Assembly: GCF_015704895.1 (NCBI RefSeq) | Contig: NZ_JADQWB010000004.1 | Span: 248,001 to 312,000, forward strand | Direction of reading: 5' to 3' | From: Agrobacterium leguminum | GTDB taxonomy: Bacteria; Pseudomonadota; Alphaproteobacteria; Rhizobiales; Rhizobiaceae | DNA: 64,000 bases | Part shown: positions 27,175 to 36,759 of the stretch, piece after piece | Layout of the letters: each line of letters starts with the position of its first letter | Numbering within the stretch: position 1 is the first letter of the stretch | Notes under the pieces: generated by a model | The model's database searches: none | Told to the model about the DNA's origin: nothing | Seen by the model: only the letters and a program-made list of their open reading frames with translations | Position numbers and translations under genes: made by a program

Positions 27175-28011
27175 TCAGGGGATCGGGTCGAACTTCAGTT
27201 CGGACAGAGGCACGACCTTGTCGGTGCGCGTCATCTTGTATTCGGTGTTCGGGCCAAGCCACTTGTCCCAGATGCGGTTGATTTCGCCATCCGCATCGAG
27301 CTTGCGCAGGATTTCGTTGATCTTCGCGGTGAGCGCCGGGTTGTCCTTGGCCATGCCGATGCCGATGGGCTGGAAGAGCATCGGCTCTTCGATCATGCGC
27401 ATCTGCTTGCCCTTGGTCTTGGATTCATTGACGAACTTGGTCATCGTCATGGTGTTGCCGACAATGCCGCGCGCCTTGCCCTGCTGGACGGCGAGATAGG
27501 CGGATGCCGTATCCTGGAACGTCAGCGGCTCGGACTTGTTGAGCTTGACGGAGAGTTCCGATGTCGAGCCCTTGCTGGACGCGATGCGCTGGCCGACGAA
27601 ATCGGACTTCTTGGTGCCGGGGTCGTCAACCGGAACGATCAGCATTTCCTTAGCCAGGTAATATGGATCGCTGAACTGAATCTGTTCGGCGCGGCTCTGG
27701 GTGTAAGCGAGGTTGGCGACCGAGAGGTCGACGCGGCCGAGCTTGACTTCGGGAACGCGCGCTTCGACCGACACCGGCTTGACCTCCGCCTTGACGCCGA
27801 GTTCCTTGGCGATGGCGCCGCACAGATCAACATCGAAGCCGGCCATTTCGCGCGTCTTCGGGTCCGGCGAGGCGAAAGGCGGCACATCGGCGAATGTCGC
27901 GCAACGCAGCGTCTTGTTCGCAATGATCGTGTCGAGCTGGTCGGCCTTGGCCGGAATGACCGCAGCCGAGGTTGCCAATATGGCGGTAAGAGTAATGCAC
28001 TTCCAGTTCAT
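27175..28011 (-). CDS. Amino-acid-type ABC transporter substrate-binding protein
   Basis: 278 residues from the ATG at 28011, with GGGAG seven bases upstream. A Sec leader (ITLTAILATSAAVIPAKA) is cut near residue 23. The rest is a SBP_bac_3 fold: RCATFADVPPFASPDPKT at the start and AGFDVDLCGAIAKELG, the pattern of polar amino-acid and opine binders. With the two permeases and ATPase upstream it forms a full importer. Its dehydrogenase and aldolase neighbours suggest a hydroxylated acid or amino acid as cargo, which the sequence does not settle. Confidence 0.9.
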   Translation of the reverse strand: MNWKCITLTAILATSAAVIPAKADQLDTIIANKTLRCATFADVPPFASPDPKTREMAGFDVDLCGAIAKELGVKAEVKPVSVEARVPEVKLGRVDLSVANLAYTQSRAEQIQFSDPYYLAKEMLIVPVDDPGTKKSDFVGQRIASSKGSTSELSVKLNKSEPLTFQDTASAYLAVQQGKARGIVGNTMTMTKFVNESKTKGKQMRMIEEPMLFQPIGIGMAKDNPALTAKINEILRKLDADGEINRIWDKWLGPNTEYKMTRTDKVVPLSELKFDPIP

Positions 28012-28042
28012 TTCAGTTCTCCCGTTATTATAGAGGTTGGGT

Positions 28043-28807
28043 CTAGTGTCTCAAATCGGCAAGAAACCGCTGGGCACGCGGATGTTGCGGATTTTTGAAA
28101 AACTCGTCCGGTTTTGCCGTTTCGAGAATGCGCCCGGCATCGATGAACCAGATGCGGTCGGCCACTTCCCGGGCAAAGCCCATTTCATGGGTGACGCAGA
28201 GCATGGTCATGCCTTCGGCGGCGAGGCTTTTCATGACGGCGAGCACTTCGCCGACCATTTCCGGGTCGAGCGCAGACGTCGGTTCGTCGAACAGCATGAC
28301 CGGCGGCTCCATGGCGAGCGCCCGCGCGATGGCGACGCGCTGCTGCTGGCCGCCAGAGAGCTGGGCCGGGTAAGAGCTGGCCTTGTCAGCTAGGCCAACG
28401 CGGTCGAGAAGCTTCAGCGCCTTGTCATGGGCGACGGCCGGAGAAACACCCTTCACCCGGATCGGCGACATGGAGACATTCTCCACCACCGAAAGATGCG
28501 GGAAGAGGTTGAAGCTCTGGAAGACGAACCCCACCCGGCTGCGCAGCGCGTTCAGCTCCTTTGCGCGCATCTGGGCATGGATGTTCCTGCCGTCCAGCAT
28601 GATCGCACCGCTGCTGATCTCTTCCAGACGGTTGATCGTGCGGATGAGGGTGGACTTGCCGGAACCCGACGGCCCGCAGATGACCACGACCTCGCCACGG
28701 GTGACGTTTTCGTTGACATCCTTGAGCACCTGATAATCGCCATAGCTTTTGCAGACCTGCGAAAGCGTGATGGTGTAGTCCTGAGTGGCGGAAACTGGCG
28801 CGGTCAT
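28043..28807 (-). CDS. Amino-acid-type ABC transporter ATPase (GlnQ-like)
   Basis: 254 residues from the ATG at 28807, which overlaps the upstream permease stop by 4 bases. Walker [10 protein letters not shown], signature [14 protein letters not shown], Walker [16 protein letters not shown], switch His in VTHEMGFA: a textbook PAAT-family ATPase of normal length. It energises the two permeases encoded directly upstream. Confidence 0.94.
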   Translation of the reverse strand: MTAPVSATQDYTITLSQVCKSYGDYQVLKDVNENVTRGEVVVICGPSGSGKSTLIRTINRLEEISSGAIMLDGRNIHAQMRAKELNALRSRVGFVFQSFNLFPHLSVVENVSMSPIRVKGVSPAVAHDKALKLLDRVGLADKASSYPAQLSGGQQQRVAIARALAMEPPVMLFDEPTSALDPEMVGEVLAVMKSLAAEGMTMLCVTHEMGFAREVADRIWFIDAGRILETAKPDEFFKNPQHPRAQRFLADLRH

Positions 28808-29565
28808 AGCTGCTCCGTAGCGATATTGGCGGGGGCCGGTGCCGTGTCTGCGGCAAGCTTGCCGCGCGGGCCGGCCCGGCGGCGGGCGATACGCCGCTCG
28901 AGAAGATTGGCGACATGGGTGAGCGACCAGCAGATGATGTAATAAACCAGCGCCAGAATGAGGAAGACCTGGAAGGGCTGGGTCAAAAGCTGATTGTTCA
29001 CCTGGTTTGCCGCAAAGGTCAGATCAGGCACATTGATGACGTAACCGAGCGTCGTATCCTTGATGGTGGATACGAAAGTCGAGATCAGGCTCGGGATCAT
29101 GTTGTAGAGCGCCTGCGGCAGGATGACATAACGCATCGCACCGAAATAACCGTGGCCAAGCGCGCGCGCTGCATCCATCTGCCCCGTGCCCAGCGATACG
29201 ATGCCGGCACGGACGACTTCACTCATGAAAGCGCCCTGATAGATGACGAGCGTGGTGAGCATGGTGACGAAGCTCGGCACATCGGCGCCGGTCCAGAGCG
29301 GAACGAGAAAATAGCTCCAGAGAATGAGCATCAGCAGCGGCACGCCACGGGTGAAATAGACCACCGCGGTCACCGGCCAGCGCAGGGCCCGCCATTTCGA
29401 CAGCCGCGCCAGCGCCATCAGGATGCTGACGGGAAAGGCAAGCGCGATGCTGAGCGCCGACAGGATGAGCGTGTTGGCAAGGCCGCCGAGCGGGCCGTTG
29501 GGATATTGGCCGATCAGGAGCAGCAGCCAGTAATCCTGGATGATTGCGATCATATCGTGGATCAT
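28804..29565 (-). CDS. Amino-acid-type ABC transporter permease
   Basis: 253 residues from the ATG at 29565, overlapping the preceding permease by 4 bases. Five to six helices, a HisM/GlnP-type fold with [16 protein letters not shown] and the coupling loop [23 protein letters not shown]. It pairs with the other permease for polar amino-acid-type uptake. Confidence 0.92.
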   Translation of the reverse strand: MIHDMIAIIQDYWLLLLIGQYPNGPLGGLANTLILSALSIALAFPVSILMALARLSKWRALRWPVTAVVYFTRGVPLLMLILWSYFLVPLWTGADVPSFVTMLTTLVIYQGAFMSEVVRAGIVSLGTGQMDAARALGHGYFGAMRYVILPQALYNMIPSLISTFVSTIKDTTLGYVINVPDLTFAANQVNNQLLTQPFQVFLILALVYYIICWSLTHVANLLERRIARRRAGPRGKLAADTAPAPANIATEQL

Positions 29566-30269
29566 GCCCGCGCCCTCCGCAGAGGATCGGCACGCATGGA
29601 GATATAGGCTCCGAGACCCATGATCAGCAGCGAGAAGAACAGATAAAGCACGGTGGCGACCAGATAGACCTCAAACGTCCGGAAACTCAGATTTTCGACT
29701 TCCTTGACCGCATGGGTCAGTTCCGGTGCGCCGATCAGAACGCCGAGACTGCTGTTCTTGAAAAGCGAGGTGCTGTGGTTGATGAGCGGCGGCAGCGCGT
29801 TGCGAACGCCCTGCGGCATGATGACGAACCGCATGGCCGAGACATAGCTATGCCCGAGCGCACGTGCGGCCTCCATCTGGCCGGGATTGATGGAGCGAAC
29901 GCCCGAACGCAGATCCTCGCTGAAATAGGCCGCCTGACAGAGACCGAGGCCAATAATGGCGAAGATCGCTTCCGCATTGTGGCTGGAAAGCCAGCTGGCA
30001 AGCCCGCTCGGCAGCAGCGTGAAGACGCCGAAATACCAGAGCATCAGCTGCACCAGCGTCGGCACGTTGCGATGATAGGACACATAGGCCGCCACCAGCG
30101 GATCGCCGAAGCGGAAGGGCGAGAGGCGGATGGCGAGAAGCACGATGGCAAGCGACATGGCGAGCAGCCACGAGCCGGCATAGATGATGAACGTCATCTG
30201 GATGCCATGCAAAAGCATCCAGACGTAGTCCGCATTGTTCAAGATTGCGCCGAGGTCAAAACCGCTCAC
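29562..30269 (-). CDS. Amino-acid-type ABC transporter permease
   Basis: 235 residues from the ATG at 30269, overlapping the upstream SDR gene stop by 4 bases. HisQ/GlnP-type permease with YHRNVPTLVQLMLWYFGVF and the coupling loop MEAARALGHSYVSAMRFVIMP. It is the partner of the 28804-29565 product. The overlap with an SDR gene ties the importer to metabolism. Confidence 0.92.
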   Translation of the reverse strand: MSGFDLGAILNNADYVWMLLHGIQMTFIIYAGSWLLAMSLAIVLLAIRLSPFRFGDPLVAAYVSYHRNVPTLVQLMLWYFGVFTLLPSGLASWLSSHNAEAIFAIIGLGLCQAAYFSEDLRSGVRSINPGQMEAARALGHSYVSAMRFVIMPQGVRNALPPLINHSTSLFKNSSLGVLIGAPELTHAVKEVENLSFRTFEVYLVATVLYLFFSLLIMGLGAYISMRADPLRRARA

Positions 30270-31066
30270 GCGACTTTTCCTCCGGCTCCGCCCGCCGCGA
30301 CCTTTTCAGCCGGCCGATTTTCAACCGTTTGGGGCTTGGCCGTCTGCAGCCCGCCCATGACCTGAAGCGTCGGGGTAATTTCCATGTGGCCGATATTCAT
30401 GGCCACGGGTGCGGCGATGGCAAACGCAATCGCATCGGCGATATCGGAAGCCTGCGGCAATTCGAAACCATCGATGAAACGTTCGCGAATGCTCGGATCA
30501 TCGCCATGCACATGGTTGAAAATATCAGTCGCGACACGACCGGGGCAGATTTCCGTCACCCGCACGCGTTTGCCGAAAGCATCGATGCGCAGCTGGTTGG
30601 ACAGCATCGCCACGCCGGCCTTGCTGGCATGATAGGTGGAATTGCCGCCGAAATTATAATTGCCGGCAATGGAGGAGATGTTGATGACATGGCCGCGATC
30701 GCGCGCCACCATGCCCGGCACCACCATGCGGCATAGATGCAGCACGGCGCGAAGATTCACGTCGATCAGGAGATCGATATCGCTCTCATCCGCTTCCAGA
30801 AACTTCTTCGGGCGGTCGACGCCGGCATTGTTCACGAGGACATCGAACGCAACTTCGCTCGTCAGCTTTGCAAGCGCCGGCCGGTCCGTCACATCGATGG
30901 CATGGGCAAAGCAGCCCGTGCGCTTCGCCAGCTTGTTGAGAGCGTCCGCGCTTCTGGCAACCGCATGCACTTCCAGCCCTTCGCGGCAAAGGCGCTCCAC
31001 GACGGCGGCGCCAATTCCGGAAGATGCGCCGGTTACGAGTGCGGTCTTGTAGTCTGAGAATGGCAT
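30266..31066 (-). CDS. Short-chain dehydrogenase/reductase
   Basis: 266 residues from the ATG at 31066. SDR marks: TGASSGIGAAVVERL (cofactor), NNAGVD, the serine in NISSIAGNYNFG, and YHASKAG with the catalytic Tyr-x3-Lys. As first gene of the importer/RraA/IdnD-like unit, it probably oxidises or reduces an imported hydroxy acid or polyol. Specificity cannot be read. Confidence 0.9.
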   Translation of the reverse strand: MPFSDYKTALVTGASSGIGAAVVERLCREGLEVHAVARSADALNKLAKRTGCFAHAIDVTDRPALAKLTSEVAFDVLVNNAGVDRPKKFLEADESDIDLLIDVNLRAVLHLCRMVVPGMVARDRGHVINISSIAGNYNFGGNSTYHASKAGVAMLSNQLRIDAFGKRVRVTEICPGRVATDIFNHVHGDDPSIRERFIDGFELPQASDIADAIAFAIAAPVAMNIGHMEITPTLQVMGGLQTAKPQTVENRPAEKVAAGGAGGKVA

Positions 31067-31192
31067 GTTTGTCCCCTATCGTTGAGCAAACATTAGTGAA
31101 GCTTTCATCGCTTGCCTAAGACCGATTTTTTTTGGAGTAATAAGCAACTTGTATGGATGGCGATTGCACCACTTTCAGCGATGCGGCAATCC

Positions 31193-31224
31193 GGCCGGCG
31201 GGGCATGCATCCCCCATGCCGGCC
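31193..31224 (-). terminator. Hairpin after the 2-hydroxyacid dehydrogenase gene
   Basis: GGCCGGC (31193-31199) and GCCGGCC (31218-31224) pair, with an inner GGGG/CCCC stem, just past the stop at 31236. It separates two tandem minus-strand units. No T-run follows, so termination may need Rho. Confidence 0.4.
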
Positions 31225-31235
31225 ACCGGCACATT

Positions 31236-32171
31236 CTAGACCACCGCCGTCGGCAGGTCCTGTCCTGCGAAATGCGCATCCAGATTGGCGAGAACCAGAG
31301 CGCCCATCTGAAGCCGCGTCTCATGGGTCGCAGCGCCGATATGCGGAGCAAGAACGACATTGCGCATGCCGATCAGCGCCTCGGGAACATGCGGCTCGTT
31401 CTCGAAAACATCGAGCGCCGCACCCTTCAGCCCGCCTGCCACAAGAATATCGACCAGCGCCTTTTCATCCACCAGCGATCCTCTGGCGACATTGACGAGC
31501 ACGCCGTCCGGCCCCAGCGCCGCCAGCACCTCGCGGTTGATCGCGTGTCTGGTCTCCGGCGTCGCCGCCGCCGCGACGATCAGGACATCGCAGGCGCTTG
31601 CGAGCGAAACTGCCGTTGAATGATAACCATAGGCCACGTCCTGTTTCCGCCGGCTGAAATAGGAAATCTCGGCGTCGAAGGCTTCCAGCCGCGCCGCGAT
31701 GGCGCGGCCTATGCGGCCAAGCCCGTAAATCCCGTAACGCCGCCGCGAGGCCTTGTTGCCAAGCGGCATCTCGGCTTTTTTCCACTCCCCCGAGCGAACA
31801 TGGTGATCCGCGCTGACGAGCTGACGCAGCAGCATGATGGAAAGGCCGATGGCGAGATCGGCGACGTCCTCGGTCAGCACGTCCGGCGTGTTCGTGACCC
31901 TGAAGCCGCGCGCGCGGGCCTGATCGAGATCGACCTTATCGAAACCGACGCCGTTGATGGCGACGATTTCGAGAGCGGGCAGGCAGGCGGCGAGATCAGG
32001 GGCGAGGCCGATATGGCCGCCGGTGACGACAGCCTTTATCGAAGTCGCCTCCGCCTGCAGAAACGCCTGTTTGTCGGATATTTCGTGCCAGCGATGGACC
32101 CGGAAGCGCTTTTGCAGTTCGGCTTCTATCTGTGGCTGAAGCGGGTAGGTTTGCAGAAGATCGGGCTTCAT
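31236..32171 (-). CDS. D-isomer 2-hydroxyacid dehydrogenase (glyoxylate/hydroxypyruvate reductase-like)
   Basis: 311 residues from the ATG at 32171. NAD(P) motif GIYGLGRIG, then the family catalytic residues: Arg in NVARGSLVDEKALV, Glu in FENEPHVPE, His in APHIGAATHET. This matches the glyoxylate/hydroxypyruvate reductase branch rather than the LdhA-like branch seen at 7943. It ends the TctABC/DenD-like operon and could reduce a 2-oxo or 3-oxo acid product. Ten bases separate it from the SDR gene upstream. Confidence 0.9.
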   Translation of the reverse strand: MKPDLLQTYPLQPQIEAELQKRFRVHRWHEISDKQAFLQAEATSIKAVVTGGHIGLAPDLAACLPALEIVAINGVGFDKVDLDQARARGFRVTNTPDVLTEDVADLAIGLSIMLLRQLVSADHHVRSGEWKKAEMPLGNKASRRRYGIYGLGRIGRAIAARLEAFDAEISYFSRRKQDVAYGYHSTAVSLASACDVLIVAAAATPETRHAINREVLAALGPDGVLVNVARGSLVDEKALVDILVAGGLKGAALDVFENEPHVPEALIGMRNVVLAPHIGAATHETRLQMGALVLANLDAHFAGQDLPTAVV

Positions 32172-32180
32172 GCGCGCTCC

Positions 32181-32936
32181 TTAGCCGCGACCGACGAAAG
32201 GCATGCCGCTCGCCATCACCGTCATGGTCAGCACATTCGCCTCGAGCGGCAGCGAGGCCATATGCACCACGGCCCGGGCGACGATGCTGGCATCGATGGT
32301 CGGTTCGACGGCGGTGCTGCCATCCGCCTGCAGCACGCCGGTCGCCATGGCGCGCGTCATTTCGGTGCTGGCATTGCCGATATCGATCTGCCCGCAGGCG
32401 ATGTTGAATGCCCTGCCATCCAGCGCGGCCGACTTGGTAAGGCCGGTAATCGCGTGTTTGGTCGCGGTATAGGGCGCCGAACGCGGCCGCGGCGTGGTGG
32501 CCGAAATCGAGCCGTTATTGATGATGCGCCCGCCCTGCGGCGATTGCGCCTTCATCTGGCGAAACGCCGCCTGGGTGCAGAGAAAGGCGCCCGTGAGATT
32601 GGCCCCGACCACCGCGTTCCAGGTTTCGAACGGCACGTCTTCGATATGGACAGCCGGTGCGGACATGCCGGCATTATTGACCAGAAGGTCGAGACGGCCG
32701 AAACGTCCGGTGACCTCCGCAAACAGCCGTTCGACATCGGCCGGAACGGAAATATCGGCCGCGACGGCCAGAACACGGTCTCGATGTTCGCGCCATTCGC
32801 CGACGGCGGCGTCCAGAACCTCACGCCGCCGCCCCGTGATCGCGACGCTGTAACCATCTTCCAGAAGCGCCTCGGCAATCGCCTTGCCGACTCCTGTTCC
32901 TCCGCCCGTGACGAGCGCGATCTTTCCATCACTCAT
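32181..32936 (-). CDS. Short-chain dehydrogenase/reductase
   Basis: 251 residues from the ATG at 32936, overlapping the DenD-like gene stop by 4 bases. SDR marks: [27 protein letters not shown], and [10 protein letters not shown] with the Tyr-x3-Lys pair. It differs from the SDR at 30266, so the two are not a recent duplicate. It probably oxidises a sugar or hydroxy acid delivered by the TctABC transporter. Confidence 0.9.
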   Translation of the reverse strand: MSDGKIALVTGGGTGVGKAIAEALLEDGYSVAITGRRREVLDAAVGEWREHRDRVLAVAADISVPADVERLFAEVTGRFGRLDLLVNNAGMSAPAVHIEDVPFETWNAVVGANLTGAFLCTQAAFRQMKAQSPQGGRIINNGSISATTPRPRSAPYTATKHAITGLTKSAALDGRAFNIACGQIDIGNASTEMTRAMATGVLQADGSTAVEPTIDASIVARAVVHMASLPLEANVLTMTVMASGMPFVGRG

Positions 32937-33919
32937 GCTGCTTTCCCCTCCAGCTCATCTTCCACATGCGCCTGAATGATTTCGGCAAAGGACGTTTCCG
33001 CCCGGAAGCCGAGCGACAGCGCAAGCTGCGGATCGTAATCCTCGGCCCAGCCGTCGACGATCCGGATGATACGCTCGTCGGGAACGCGCTTGATAAGCGC
33101 CACAGCCTTTTCCCCGGCAAAGGCGCGCAGGGCCTCGATTTCATCGGCCACCGTGGCCGAAAGCCCCGGCATGATGAGATTACGGCGAACACCAAGCCCG
33201 GAGAGATCGACACTCGCGGCACGCAGCAGGAAGGCGACGGCCGAACGCGGGCTGGCGAACCAGTGGCGCACGGTATCGGCAACGGGCAGCACCGCCTCCT
33301 GGCCCACCAGCGGTTCGCGCAGAATATTGGAGAAGAAGCCGGAGGCGGCCGCATTCGGCTTGCCGGGGCGGATGCAGATGGTGGGCAGGCGGATGCTGAC
33401 GCCATCGAAGAAACCGCGACGGCTATAATCCGCAAGCAACAGCTCCACGATCGCCTTCTGCGTGCCGTAGCTGGTTAGCGGTGCGGGCAGGAACTCGTCG
33501 CCAATCACCTTGGGGAATGGCGATCCGAAAACCGCGAGCGACGAGCAGAAGACCACACGCGGCTTGTATCCATCCTTCTGATGCTCCAGCCGGATGGCCT
33601 CGAACAGCGAACGCCCGCCATCGAGATTGATGCGATAGCCTTTCTCGAAATCGGCCTCCGCCTCGCCCGAAACCACGGCGGCGAGGTTGAAGATCACATC
33701 CGGTCGCTTGGCGATCAGCTTTTCGGCGACGCCGGCATTCGACAGATCGCTACGCTCGACGGTCAGTGTGCCGCCGAAGCCTTTCGGCGCAACCGGCTCG
33801 AAAACATCCGTCAAGGTCATTTCGGTGATATTCGCACCGCCAATCGCTCCGTCAGAAGCGAGACGTTGCGTCAATTTGCGGCCGATCATTCCGGCGGCAC
33901 CGATTATCAGAATATGCAT
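32933..33919 (-). CDS. denD: NAD-dependent epimerase-fold dehydrogenase, DenD-like
   Basis: 328 residues from the ATG at 33919, with AAAGGTG six bases upstream; the frame continues upstream but [13 protein letters not shown] is the natural start. Extended-SDR features: [10 protein letters not shown] cofactor motif, [27 protein letters not shown] and [10 protein letters not shown] with Tyr-x3-Lys. Sequence style and length match D-erythronate dehydrogenase (DenD), which makes 2-keto-erythronate. The usual partners OtnK/DenK kinase and OtnC aldolase are not in the window, so substrate and route may differ here. Confidence 0.82.
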   Translation of the reverse strand: MHILIIGAAGMIGRKLTQRLASDGAIGGANITEMTLTDVFEPVAPKGFGGTLTVERSDLSNAGVAEKLIAKRPDVIFNLAAVVSGEAEADFEKGYRINLDGGRSLFEAIRLEHQKDGYKPRVVFCSSLAVFGSPFPKVIGDEFLPAPLTSYGTQKAIVELLLADYSRRGFFDGVSIRLPTICIRPGKPNAAASGFFSNILREPLVGQEAVLPVADTVRHWFASPRSAVAFLLRAASVDLSGLGVRRNLIMPGLSATVADEIEALRAFAGEKAVALIKRVPDERIIRIVDGWAEDYDPQLALSLGFRAETSFAEIIQAHVEDELEGKAA

Positions 33920-33962
33920 TGTTTCACCTTTGTTTGGCCGACCGCGCCGGCTCGATTGATCG

Positions 33963-35474
33963 TCAGTCGTCATCACCCTGAAACACCACCTCGCGACGGC
34001 GCATGATCGCCGGCATCGCCATCATGATAACGACCATGCCGGACAAGGCGAGCAGGGTGGCGCTGATCGGATGGGTGACGAATGTCGAGAAACTTCCCTG
34101 CGAAATCAGCAACCCAAGGCGCATATTCTGTTCCAGAAGCGGACCGAGAACGAAGCCCAGCACCAGCGGTGCCGGCTCGCAGCCGATCTTGCGCAGGAAG
34201 AAGCCGACAATGCCGAAGACCGCGCAAAACAGAACATCCACGACACTGTAGGACAGGCCATAGGCCCCGATGGCGCAGAACATCAAAATGGCCGGGCATA
34301 AGAAGCGATAGGGAATGCCGAGAAGGCGGACCCAGATGCCGATCAGCGGCAGGTTCAGCACCAGCAGCAGAAGATTGCCCACCCACATGCTGGCGATCAG
34401 CCCCCAGAAAAGATCGGGCCGCGATTGCATGACCTCCGGTCCCGGCGTAATGCCCTGGATCATCATCGCGCCAACCATCAGCGCCATCAGGCCGTTGGCG
34501 GGAATACCGAGCGTCAGCAGCGGAATGAAGGAGGTCTGCGCGCCGGCATTATTGGCGCTTTCCGGCCCTGCGAGCCCTTCGATTGCGCCCTTGCCGAAAC
34601 GGGATGGATCCTTGGCGATCTTGCGTTCCAGCGCGTAGCTCGCGAAAGAACTCATGATCGCACCGCCACCGGGCAGCACACCGAGGAAAGAACCGAGCGC
34701 CGTGCCGCGCAGGACGGCGGGGAAAGCCTGTTTGAAATCCTCCCGCGTCGGCATCAGCGATCCGGTCTTTACCGCTCCCGCATCCCGCTCCACGCCCTGC
34801 TGCAGATTGAAGAGGATTTCGCTTACGCCTAGCAACCCGATGGCAAGAACGACGAAATCGATGCCGTCGAACAATTCCGCCATGCCGAAGGTGAAGCGCT
34901 GCTCACCAGATGTCGGATCGATGCCGATGAGGCTGAGCGCGATACCGAAGGCGACCATGCCGACCGCCTTGACCGGCGATCCGCTGGACAGGAACACGGC
35001 AAATAGCAGCCCGAAGATCACCAGACTGAAATAATCGGCCGGGCCGAAGGCAAGCGCAATGGCCGAAAGCGGCTTTGCGACAACGACGATCAGGACCGTC
35101 GCCACCGTGCCGGCAAAAAACGACCCGAGCGCCGCCGTGGCCAGCGCCACACCCGCCCTGCCTTGCCGGGCCATGGCATATCCATCGATGCAGGTGACGA
35201 CGGATGAGGATTCACCCGGCAGATTGACGAGGATCGCCGTGGTCGAACCGCCATATTGCGCGCCATAAAAAATGCCCGCGAGCATGATCAGCGCCGCCGT
35301 GTCCGGCATCGTATAGGTGATCGGAAGAAGCAGCGCGACGGTGGCGGAAGGGCCGATGCCCGGCAGGATGCCGATCATCGTGCCGAGCGTGACACCCAGC
35401 AGGCAATAGAAAAGATTGATGGGTGTGACGGCCACGCCAAAACCGAGAACGATATTGGAAAGAAGATCGGTCAT
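33963..35474 (-). CDS. tctA: Tripartite tricarboxylate transporter large permease TctA
   Basis: 503 residues from the ATG at 35474, overlapping tctB by 4 bases. About 11-12 hydrophobic helices, with TctA motifs GPSATVALLLPITY near the N-terminus and FGKGAIEGLAGPESANNAGAQ in the middle. Typical length. It is the main channel of a sodium- or proton-driven importer for carboxylates. Its neighbours point to a hydroxy acid rather than citrate. Confidence 0.93.
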   Translation of the reverse strand: MTDLLSNIVLGFGVAVTPINLFYCLLGVTLGTMIGILPGIGPSATVALLLPITYTMPDTAALIMLAGIFYGAQYGGSTTAILVNLPGESSSVVTCIDGYAMARQGRAGVALATAALGSFFAGTVATVLIVVVAKPLSAIALAFGPADYFSLVIFGLLFAVFLSSGSPVKAVGMVAFGIALSLIGIDPTSGEQRFTFGMAELFDGIDFVVLAIGLLGVSEILFNLQQGVERDAGAVKTGSLMPTREDFKQAFPAVLRGTALGSFLGVLPGGGAIMSSFASYALERKIAKDPSRFGKGAIEGLAGPESANNAGAQTSFIPLLTLGIPANGLMALMVGAMMIQGITPGPEVMQSRPDLFWGLIASMWVGNLLLLVLNLPLIGIWVRLLGIPYRFLCPAILMFCAIGAYGLSYSVVDVLFCAVFGIVGFFLRKIGCEPAPLVLGFVLGPLLEQNMRLGLLISQGSFSTFVTHPISATLLALSGMVVIMMAMPAIMRRREVVFQGDDD

Positions 35475-35923
35475 GGCAGCAACGGTATCCTCTGTCCGAG
35501 GCCCACAACGAAAATGAGAATGCAGGCGAGGATGAGCACGGCGGAAAGCAGCAGAACCTCAACCGGCCGGATCCTGCCATAAGCGATGCAGGCGAGCACG
35601 ATGAGGACGAAGGCAGCGGCGATAAAGCCCAATGGCTCGATCAGCAGCGCAAAACCGGCAATGCCGGCCACCGCCAGAAACGGGCGCATTTTCGGCGCCA
35701 CCCAGGCTTCGGACGGTGTCTTTCCCAGCAGATCCTGCAAAAGCAGCGCGATACCCAGCGCGAACATCAAAGCCGCTATGACCGTTGGCATATAGCCGGG
35801 CCCGGGCTGGAAATTGGTGCCCATGCTCAGCGGCCGCGCGCCATAATAAAGCCCGGCGGCGGCCGCCAGAAAGAAGGCCCCCGACAGAATATTCGCCGTT
35901 AGTTTCGAGCCGTTTTCGGCCAT
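35471..35923 (-). CDS. tctB: Tripartite tricarboxylate transporter small subunit TctB
   Basis: 150 residues from the ATG at 35923. Four hydrophobic helices (ILSGAFFLAAAAGLYYGA, MPTVIAALMFALGIALLL, and two near the C-terminus) match TctB. It overlaps tctA by four bases and forms the membrane complex with it. Confidence 0.88.
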   Translation of the reverse strand: MAENGSKLTANILSGAFFLAAAAGLYYGARPLSMGTNFQPGPGYMPTVIAALMFALGIALLLQDLLGKTPSEAWVAPKMRPFLAVAGIAGFALLIEPLGFIAAAFVLIVLACIAYGRIRPVEVLLLSAVLILACILIFVVGLGQRIPLLP

Positions 35924-35995
35924 GATTATTTCCCCTCCTCATCGAGGAATACGCCGTGCCTCCCGACACGGCGTATCCAACGTTTAATCACTGAC

Positions 35996-36664
35996 TCAAT
36001 CGGCCCAGACACATCCTTTCGAGCGCATCATGTCGTAGCGATCCTCGATATCCATCTTGCCCTGCCGGTGCAGTTCCATCATGTGATTCTCGTGATCGTC
36101 GCGCTCCCGGCAGGCCTTGACGAGCTTCGCGATATCCTTCTCGCGAACGACCACGACGCCGTCATCATCGCCGCAGACGATATCGCCGGGGCTGATCAGT
36201 TCACCGCCGACCACGACCGGATGGTTGATGGTGCCGAGCGTGTCCTTGGAGGTTCCCTTCATGCAAAGCCCGAGCGAGAACACCGGGAAACCGATCTCAC
36301 GCAGCCCCTTGCCATCACGCACCGCGGCGCTGACCACGAAACCGACAATGCCCTTGCCGATGCAGGCGGCAGCCAGCACATCGCCGAAGCCGCCCTGATT
36401 GGGATTGTCACCGCCATCGATGACCAGCACATCGCCGGGCTTCGCCAGATTGATGGCCTCGAAAATCATCAGATTATCGCCGATATGGCATTTCGCGGTG
36501 ATTGCCGGGCCGCAGATTTTCAGGCCGGGCTTGATCGGCTTGATGCGATAATCGAGAGCGCCGAGCTTACCTTGCGCCTCGTGAATCGTGGCTGGGCTGA
36601 ATTTGCCGATCGCCTCAATATCGGCTCTGGAAGGGCGCTGGAAATTGCGGATTACATGGGCCAT
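35996..36664 (-). CDS. RraA-family aldolase/decarboxylase (paralogue 2)
   Basis: 222 residues from the ATG at 36664, with AAAGGA nine bases upstream; the frame extends to 36787 but would run into the tctC stop region. Same family as the 26410-27084 product: FSPATIHEAQGKLGAL, GGFGDVLAAACIGKGIVG, and VRDGKGLREIGFPVFS with the Arg-Asp pair. Many identical blocks show common origin, but divergence suggests separate duties. It lies between tctC and tctB, so its substrate probably comes through this transporter. Confidence 0.87.
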   Translation of the reverse strand: MAHVIRNFQRPSRADIEAIGKFSPATIHEAQGKLGALDYRIKPIKPGLKICGPAITAKCHIGDNLMIFEAINLAKPGDVLVIDGGDNPNQGGFGDVLAAACIGKGIVGFVVSAAVRDGKGLREIGFPVFSLGLCMKGTSKDTLGTINHPVVVGGELISPGDIVCGDDDGVVVVREKDIAKLVKACRERDDHENHMMELHRQGKMDIEDRYDMMRSKGCVWAD

Positions 36665-36759
36665 TGGCCGGATTCCTTTCAACAGTGGGTCATAGCAGGG
36701 CCGCTGGCCGGCCCAGGCGTCATTTGGTGGGGGTGAGAGAAGCGGTCGGTACGGGCCGC

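Noticed and set aside
31620..32975. 451-residue open frame on the plus strand
   Set aside because: It is antisense to the 2-hydroxyacid dehydrogenase and SDR genes; a low-complexity basic product typical of a shadow.
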